A model generated the notes under the pieces. It was not told where the DNA came from, searched no databases, and saw only the letters and a program-made list of their open reading frames with translations. Position numbers and translations under genes: made by a program. DNA of 64,000 nt from Blasia pusilla (Eukaryota > Marchantiophyta > Marchantiopsida > Blasiales), in assembly GCA_050084515.1 (NCBI GenBank), contig CM114272.1:42470001-42534000 (forward strand), read 5' to 3'. Numbering within the stretch: the stretch's first letter is position 1; the number at the start of each line of letters is the position of its first letter. Positions 56,501-64,000 of this stretch are shown here, piece by piece.

Positions 56501-57780
56501 CCACCTACACCAGACGACAGCATAAACAAGATGAGTGAATTCAACTCTCTAGTTCACTGAGGATTCTTATCCATCTACCCTAGACCACCACAACCCAGAG
56601 TAGCGAATTCAAAACTTTGGACAGTGGTGGTGACTTCGCAACATGTGGAAAACACAGCATAAACTTGGCGGGGTTGGAGTAAAGGTCTTACAGGTCCTCA
56701 TGACGAACCACTTTTCCACCCTCCACCTGCAAAAGGTCTTACTCATCAGTACCTAGTCGGAAATCACATGTGAGGCAGAAGACACCCGCCCAGAGGCAAG
56801 ATGCAAGCATTAAACAACACTTGGCTTCTGCCCTTTCTAGTCTTTTTACCCCATCACCAATCATCACTACGCCGATGAAAGACCCTGAAATATAGTCCAA
56901 GGGTAAGAAGATGAATGATCACGGGAACTTTCTTTAAGGAATCCATCGAAGACTTTCAGCCGTACATGCAAAGTCCAAATGGGACAAGCCATTAAATGGA
57001 AACTTCAGCATAAGAAAGGTCATGAAAGTTACCTGGAGCTTGATCAGAGATCTCATGTCAATAGCCCGACCCCAAATTTTGTAGTGTTGCATATTATCTA
57101 TACGGATCTGCGATCACCATGATCGAACAAACGACATCTAAGACATTAGAGAACTTTGTCCACCGATGACACACAATAAAATCACTTGAAACTTTCAGCT
57201 CTTACTTTCTTTCATGTACTTACTTTCTTTCTTACTTATAGATAGAGATCGATAGATCCCATGCTGATAATCTCTCGAAGGAGTTCAGATGCATACACCA
57301 AGATCTTGGACAACAAGTCAAAGGTTGCAAAAGGGCAAAGCTGCACACTACCTCGCCAGATCCAGGAGCGGTTTCATCCTCTTGCACCAAATAGTCGCCC
57401 ATTCTACCCTCAGCAAAAACCTGCTCAACACAAAACTGTTGGATGAAGACAATACACAGAGAGAACAGATATTGTCTACGGCATCCAACTACATTCACCC
57501 AGCGATTGACTATTCTTGTACTCTGTCACTGCTTCTTCTACATTTCTTTTCGACTGTCCCAGTTTAATTTTTTTCTCAATTGCGCTCTTCTCATCTCTCT
57601 TTTTTAAGAATCGAGTACATTCCCCTGCCACCTAAGGATATAGATCTTTAGTATTATAATAGGATCAACTTGAAATGACAAGTCTCAGTTCTTTTGATCT
57701 CAGTGTTGGGTGTGGATTTAACTCTGCAAAAGACTCTTTTGCATGATTCCTGATTCACAATTTCGTCAGTGAAAAGCACA
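53574..57780. other. No gene seen downstream of GCR1
   Basis: The first few hundred bases are presumably the GCR1 3' untranslated region. Beyond that only short frames without recognisable motifs occur. AT-rich sequence with an A10 run lies around 54930-55200. No transposon domain, tandem array or RNA gene was identified. Confidence 0.5.
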
Positions 57781-57897
57781 GTGAATCATGGGCCAAGTGG
57801 AATACAAGAGAGACAGCTAGAGGTCGTTGGGGAATCACTGGCCATACGGAATACAAGAGAGAAACAGCAAGAAATCGTAGCATACTTTGGGAATCGA
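57781..57897. repeat. Imperfect 55-60 bp direct duplication
   Basis: Two consecutive units share GAATCA...GGCCA...GGAATACAAGAGAGA...ACAGC and end TTGGGGAATC or TTTGGGAATC. Short and diverged. Confidence 0.7.
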
Positions 57898-60400
57898 GTA
57901 AAATGCCGATTTAATCTGCTTCACTCTGCAGTCCAGAGAATCATTTAGACATTGCTGGGATGCAGCACAAAGTTGAAATCAGGGAAAGCAGACGAATCTC
58001 GATCATACTATAGACTTAGAAAACGTTTCAGACTTCACCGCTGTGTAACAATAAGCTGTAACCTCTTCAACAGTGCAAACCATTTGCAAAACAGAGCTCT
58101 AAGTCAGCTCCCAGCCTTTCCATGTCTTGTGAACTTTTGTGATTCGAATGAAAAGACTTTTATAATTGGAAGAAAAAGTGATGTACCCTTTTGCCCGCAT
58201 GAGCGGATCTTCAAATGTGGCATTTGGTGCATAGATTTCAAAGTCGGGAGCAGTAGCTTTACAATTGTACCTGCACTCATAAGTGACAGCAGGGGAGAAT
58301 TCCCATCAGACTCACGACATGCTCTAGGGTAACCCTGGCGCTGAACGTGTACCTTACGACACCAATCAAAGCATAGAAGCATTCTCAGGCATCATCCCTA
58401 AGATAGCATCCCATGGGCTAATAAGAGCGCAGACATCAGTTCAGATGCCACCAAGATGATTTTGAGCGGTCTGAACGTTGGTATAATCATGGATCAGGAA
58501 GTTTAGGAATACGATGAAAGCTTAGCGGATGATGGTTGATCTTATTCCAAGTCAGCTTACCGAGAGACCACGCTTGTGTCATGTACAAATCATAAATCTT
58601 TCCTATCCAAATTAAGCGCAAACTGACGTGGAGTCCAAATTGTACGGCGAAGCCAAAGGCTGATGGTACTCACAAGTTGAGAATATGGGGCATAATGTTG
58701 ACTGCCAGATTCCCAAGAGCGTTATTTTGATCCGTGCCTTCTGGTCCTAGTGAATCCTTGGTAGTCACTTCCGTGACGTCTTTCTCGGGGGCTTGTAGCT
58801 CCGATGCTACATTTCAGACACGCACACAAAATTCAGGCAAAGCAACCCCATCCACATCTGTCCCTAAACATGAAGATCTAGGGGCGTGGAAAGAACTTTT
58901 CATGGAAGAGATCTTCTCCAGTAACACGATCCATTACCCGAGCTCAGACAAGCTTTGCCATTCAGATTTTCGTGTGCGAATTTGGCTAACAAGAATTCGG
59001 CTACCAATTCAATTGTTCGCAGAGCTCGGAGAGATTCCGATTTAGCTTCATGGTACCAGAAGATCTATCTCTTTCGTCCCCTATAAAACTCGGAGAGAAT
59101 ACATACATTCACTGACAGCAGAGAGCCCCTCACCATCATCCGACACCTTTAGGAGGAATTCCTGGAAAGAAGTTCTTGAAATCCGGTCGTGCGTGTACGG
59201 ATGAGATTTGCAATAGGTTCATTTTGGGGAAAGAGACTCAAGAGAGCGAACAAAATCCAACGAAATCTCTCTCAGAAGCAGAGCAGAGCTGCGACGCACG
59301 AAGGAAAAGTTCAGGATATACCGGTTGCTTCAGTTCCCGACATGGCTTCCGCCGCGGCAGGCAACAACGATGACGTGAGTATGACGAAAGGCGATCCACG
59401 AAGAAACGCAGTGCCAGGAGAACGCGCTCTGCACAAGTATGAGGAGCCGCACAACACGCGAATTGGGATCGACGAGACTCCTAATCCAACGAGCATGTTC
59501 TTCTCTTCATGAAATAATCCGTCATGTCCACGTCTCTCGATTCAATTCACACCAATCCAATCCAACCAAAAATCCAATTCCTCCGCCTCGCCTACCTCCT
59601 CCACAACTCGTTCCCTAGTCCCGTGCCTCCTCCCGCTCCGTCAAAATTACAAGATAGGATTTGCACCAAAGGAAACTAAAACTTGGATCAAAATTCTCCT
59701 GCGTGCGATGCTGCGGTGCCGGTTGCAGGCTGTGCGTGTAGGAAAGCTGTTCGCTCGCTGCCAGAAGTGCAGGCGCGCATTTGGGGCGGGAGTCGCGATG
59801 ATGTGTTGGCACAATCGTGGGGATTCTGCAGGAAGGGACTTCCGCGTTACATCCGAACACGGGGTCTCCTTGCCGCGAAGGAAAGGGAAGGCCTCACGAT
59901 AGTCCGGGAGATCAGAGGTGTTATTGCTGCCTCGTGGGCCGTGTCCTTTCACCCGTATTGCCTGCTCGGCATCGGGATCGTCTCTAGTAATGCCCGTGGT
60001 AAAACTTCCCGGCGGCGGCATTATTCAGGGTCGGCATCAGATATCCGTTCTTATGTGGATGGCAGGGTCTCATACTCATGTAAATGGCATGCGGATGGTG
60101 AGTGCATGCCATCGCACCGTGTCAGATTTGAAATTCAAATGTAGTATGCTATAGATCAGCAGCAAGATTGTGCTCGGCAAATCTCATTCCAGCCTTCCAC
60201 GCTGGAAACCATGTGAGGGAGTGATGTTGCAACGGTGGCGCATTGGAGAGGTAGTGACCCCGCCTGCCCTGAGGGATTTTGTCTACAATTCTTTCGTTGA
60301 GGCCTGAGGGAGCTTGTTTGCAATTCATTCGTGGTCATGTTGCCTCAACCTGCTCCGTATTTGCTTTTTCAATCTACTTTGGTCCAACAGGCGCTGATTT
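57898..60400. other. No supported gene; several unrecognised open frames
   Basis: Frames of 60-150 codons occur (plus 58734-59045, plus 59189-59512, plus 59683-60144, minus 59647-60021). None shows a known domain, and the last two overlap on opposite strands in GC-richer DNA, so at most one could be real. The minus frame opening MPPPGSFTTGITRDDPDAEQ and the plus frame ending in TPNPTSMFFSS are the most protein-like. A real but unrecognised gene cannot be excluded. Confidence 0.35.
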
Positions 60401-62400
60401 CTGAACGTTTTGGCTTCTTCATCGTTCATGCTCCTGTTGGTACTGTATTGATGATCCTGCTTCGTTTGTGGTCCTATTCCTTATTGGCTCGAGTGGGATT
60501 GTTCGTATTGGCTTCAAATGTATTGTTGAATCTCCTCTGTCCGTCCGTGAAGGAGAGGTTTGTGTACATTTTATGAACATGAGAACAAGAGGAAGGGTTC
60601 AATCATTGCGTAGGTGTATTAGGTACCTCCTGTGATAAACCCACGAAGATTTTGGCCTGATGTTGACATCCCGGCTCCAATACTTACTGCGAGTCTCGAA
60701 TGCCTTCCATAAGCACATTTGGCAGCGCACGAATTTAGGATCAATTTGCGTGCCTTAAGGGGATTTGGAGCAACAATTTTATTCATCTGATTCTCGTCCA
60801 AGTGTAATAGGTTCCACGCGCTAGCATATTATTTAGAGATGTAGCCATTGGTGTTTTCTTTTCTAATATGCATGTTCATCGGTCAAATTCAAAATGCCAC
60901 TTCTTCGTTCATGGTCATGTTGGCTCTGTATTGCTGATCGTGCTTCGTTCCGTTCATGGTCCTATTCCTTCTTGGCATAAGTGGGATTGCTTTGTATTGG
61001 CTTCAAATGTATTGTTAAATCTCCTCCTTCTGTCTCAACGTGAAGGTGAGGTTTGTGTACATTTTATGAACGTGTTTGTCATTGCACAAATTGTATCAGG
61101 TAGGTAACTAGATGGGTAACTAGATGGAATTGCGTAGGTGTATTACGTACCTCCTGTGATAAACCCACGAAGATTTTTTTGGCCCGATGTTGACATCCGG
61201 GGCTCCAATACTTACTGCGATTCTGGAATGCCTTCGATAAGCACAATTGCCAACGTACGAATTTAGGGTCGATTGAGGCGCTCTGTGTTTTGACAGAGTT
61301 AGAATGCTTTCTATTTTCAAGGTTGGCATGCGATGGGCTTTTCTATTCATTGGGTGTCATTGTGCATGGTCTAGTCCATCTTCATTCCTTCAACCCTGTA
61401 AATGGAATCATTATCCTGGTATGTCGTGGAGAGATTTCGGTTCATAGTTAATTTGAAGTGGAAATCCTTGCGAGTATCCCATTAGACAATGTCGGAATGC
61501 TTTCCATGAAAATTTACAAGTAATGGGTTCAATACATTTGTGAACATCAGATCAAGACGAACGTGTGTATGAAGACGTTCATTTCTCCCCACGGATGTGT
61601 ATTACCCATAGACGGGTTCAATCATTGCACAGGTGTATAAGGTACCTCTTGTGATAAACCCACGAAGGTCTTTTTGGCTCGATGTTGACAGCCAGGGCTC
61701 CAATACTTACTGCGAGTCCGGAATGCCTTCCATAAGCACAATTGGCAGCGCACGAATTTAGGGTCAATTTGCGTGCCTATCTTAAGGGGATTTGGAGCAA
61801 ATTTTTTATTCATCCGATTCTCGTCCAAGTGTTATAGGTTCCGCTCGTCAGCATATTATTTAGAGATGTGGCCATTGGTGTTTGCTTTTGTAATATGCAT
61901 GTTCATCGGTCAAATTCGAAATGCCACTCCTTCATTTGTACTATTTGTTCTCTATTGTCTCATGGGTTCTACCGTGTACATATATTAGGTGCTGTAAGTA
62001 ACTACTTGAAGCCATAGGAGCCGTTGGTATGTGTTTGTTGAAAGTTGAGGCCGTGTTTGTTTTGACAGAGTTAGAATGCTTTCTATTTTCAAGGTTGGCA
62101 TGCGATGGGCTTTTATATTCATTGGATGTCATTGTGCATGGTCTAGTCCATATTCATTCCCTCAACCCTGTGAATGGAATCATTATCGTGGTGTCGTGGA
62201 GAGATTTCGGTTCATAGTTAATTTGAAGTGCAAAGCCTTATGAGTATCCCATTAGACAATGTCGGAATGCTTTTCATGTAAATTTACAAGTCATGGGTTC
62301 AATACATTTGTGAACATCAGATCAAGACGAACGTATTTATGAACATGTTGATCCCTCCCCACCGGTGCGTATACAAGTCATGGGTTCAATAAATTTATCA
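60400..62400. repeat. Composite tandem duplication, about 2 kb
   Basis: Four block types recur. Block A (CTCCTGTGATAAACCCACGA then CTCCAATACTTACTGCGA) starts near 60600, 61130 and 61620. Block B (GACAGAGTTAGAATGCTTTC to GAACATCAGATCAAGACGAA) starts near 61288 and 62060. Block C (GCATGTTCATCGGTCAAATT) is near 60868 and 61896. Block D (GGCTTCAAATGTATTGTT and GAGGTTTGTGTACATTTTAT) is near 60415-60580 and 60900-61080. Order is D-A-C-D-A-B-A-C-B. Units are 90% or more alike by eye, so this is fairly recent. No frame is conserved in all copies. Confidence 0.9.
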
Positions 62401-63189
62401 TGTTACTTCTGTTGTAAGCTGAGTTTTTTCATCACGGGAAGTTCAAGAGCCACTGTATAAGATCTCACCTTATGTTATCTGTTGAGCTGTTTGGGTTGGG
62501 TGTGGATGCCAAAAGTGACCATGTTGCGGGAGGTGTGCTTTCTGATCTATCGGAATTTGGGGCTATCATAATGCTTTCGATTTCATGAGAGAGGATTTTC
62601 TGAATGGTAGATGCTTATGCGTATTAAGCTATCATGTGTGATGTTTGAATAAAATGATCTATATGTATGTAACGTACAATTGAGTGAATATTGTAAATGT
62701 TATATATCATTTTTAAGGAGAAGGCAGAGCCACTTTGGAAAGAATGTGTTGACAAACACATTCGTCCGGTATAATCAAGCAGGTTGAGATATATTATCTC
62801 AAATACTAGATTTTACTTGATATGTTCTCATAAGAAAGAGAAGCACTCATAAAAAATACAATGTCCGTGAATGAGGAGATAGCCCTCACATGATAACCCT
62901 ATGAGAAGGTTATTTTGAGTGAACAATCACTTGGATAGCTGGAATGTATTCCTTGTGATGGTGTAGATACTATTGAGGCAAATGTAATTTATTAGAAGTG
63001 GACTAGTTTATAATCAAACCATTTTCTATACACCACTAGTGTTGCTGACGAAGTCAAAATTGATCATCCTATTATTTGTTCTCTTGATAATTGCTTCAAA
63101 TACATTCTAGACCTTGAAACTTGCTTTAACTAAGTAGTGGTGATATTTTAACTTGTGTTGTTTATGTTGTCAATGAAGGGTACGTACTG
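62401..63189. other. No gene seen
   Basis: AT-rich DNA without open frames of note, repeats or RNA signatures. Confidence 0.5.
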
Positions 63190-63770
63190 AAGGCGTATGG
63201 CTCCAAGTGAATCAGATGAAAAAAGTTTGGCTACAAAATCCCCCCAGTCAGAATTAGAAGAGCTAGTATAGAGGAAGTGGAATAAGAGTTAAAACAATTT
63301 GCAGAGGAAGTTTCCAAGTTCTACATCGAATGTGCAATTGATGAGGAAGAGGAGAAAGAGAGGCTAAAGTTCTAGCATGGTTTACGGAAAATCAGTGGGA
63401 AGAACAACTTTCCAGATACAAGAAGAAAATTGACGAGGAGGAAAGGTGGTGGAATATTAAGGTTTGGTCGCCAAAATGAGGCATATTACAAGCAATTGTA
63501 GATTTTTGTCAGTGTAGCCTAGCAGAATGATGTAGTACGTAGTAAAAAGTACTACTGCTTGAGAGAGGGCTAACTCTTAAGTTGAAGAGTGAATGTCCTC
63601 GTGATTCATATTATGTCATACTTCCTAAATTGACATTGGATAAAGTTTTGACCATTTGGTAGGCTTTCCTTATGTGATATACCAAGCATGAAATGAAGCA
63701 ATTGTATAAAGAATGGTTATATCTGGCAAACATGTCAAAGAACACAAGAACATTTCACCTTTGGCACAAA
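63190..63770 (+). pseudogene. Decayed acidic, coiled-coil-like coding fragment
   Basis: Starting at ATGGCTCCAAGTGAATCAGA (63198) a plus frame reads MAPSESDEKSLATKSPQSEL and stops. Neighbouring frames read ELKQFAEEVSKFYIECAIDE and EEEKERLKF, then AWFTENQWEEQLSRYKKKID and EEERWWNIKVWSPK before a stop. A later run (SECPRDSYYVILPKLTLDKV) lies near 63600. Charge pattern and heptad spacing suggest a helical protein. The family is not recognised, and stops plus two frame changes suggest a pseudogene. Confidence 0.4.
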
Positions 63771-64000
63771 CTCACAGACGCATATTATTTTGGCAGGAGA
63801 AAGAAAGCATTATAGCATTCCCATTGAGGAAATACTTTATATGCCGTTTAAGCAAATTATTATTTTGGAACCCGTCCTTGTAAATCTGGAAGGGATTTCG
63901 AGGCTGATTAGTCAAGCCGTTCATAAACATAACTTTTGCGCTCTTAATCCGCCCGTTTATTTCTCTCAACATTTTGGACGCCATCGTAAGAAATAAATCA
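63771..64000. other. Window end, no supported gene
   Basis: Two overlapping frames on opposite strands (plus 63790-63996 and minus 63984-63772) of about 70 codons. Neither is recognisable, and the plus frame may run out of the window. Confidence 0.3.

Noticed and set aside
59647-60144. Overlapping plus and minus frames of 124 and 153 codons
   Set aside because: They occupy the same GC-richer DNA on opposite strands and neither shows a domain, so not called as genes.
60331-61107. Two similar small frames with VHGxVGxVL and ASNVLLNLL peptides
   Set aside because: Their likeness comes from the tandem DNA duplication; frames differ in length and are not kept in the other copies.

Overview
The window looks like nuclear DNA of a green plant. 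Two intron-bearing plant housekeeping genes are present: cytosolic-type serine hydroxymethyltransferase at 27.3-29.4 kb and the seven-transmembrane GCR1 receptor at 50.2-53.6 kb. A short plant-type telomere repeat (CCCTAAA)3 is also present. Low gene density, heavy nesting of retroelements, a LINE with a restriction-like endonuclease and a gypsy element carrying a DNA methyltransferase suggest a non-seed land plant such as a bryophyte. That lineage call is an inference; the sequence alone does not fix the species.

Layout. 0-5 kb holds an unrecognised, partly decayed multi-exon locus. One exon encodes nine tandem 12-residue Gln-Thr repeats, and its introns and flanks are dotted with a GGCGGNTA / TATAGCCGCC motif. 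6.7-9.85 kb is a decayed non-LTR retrotransposon (zinc finger, reverse transcriptase, PD-(D/E)xK-like endonuclease). 10.2-10.9 kb is a cytochrome P450 pseudogene. 12-18 kb is a nest: an AT-rich repeat is interrupted by a 255-bp MITE with an 8-bp target duplication and by a Ty1/copia element whose 3' LTR contains about 112 CA repeats. 20.5-21.5 kb is a solo gypsy LTR with a 5-bp target duplication. 23.5-26.5 kb is a diffuse repeat block upstream of the SHMT gene; a related block lies upstream of GCR1.

31.5-47.1 kb is a pile of Ty3/gypsy elements. The most notable, on the minus strand from 41.4 to 31.5 kb, encodes in order a CCHC gag knuckle, protease, C5-cytosine DNA methyltransferase, reverse transcriptase, RNase H, integrase and a PHD finger. 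A plus-strand gypsy element of the same family as the solo LTR is inserted in its integrase. Next come a third gypsy remnant (minus), a 350-bp tandem array, and a plus-strand gag/integrase remnant.

After GCR1, 53.6-64 kb has no convincing gene. It contains a composite tandem duplication at 60.4-62.4 kb and a short decayed acidic coding fragment near 63.3 kb.

The two host genes do not form a pathway together; the transposable elements dominate. The strongest candidate for an unusual system is the gypsy element pairing a DNA methyltransferase with a PHD finger, now dead through many in-frame stops. GCR1 carries an apparent one-base deletion in exon 5 that needs read-level confirmation before it is called functional or broken.
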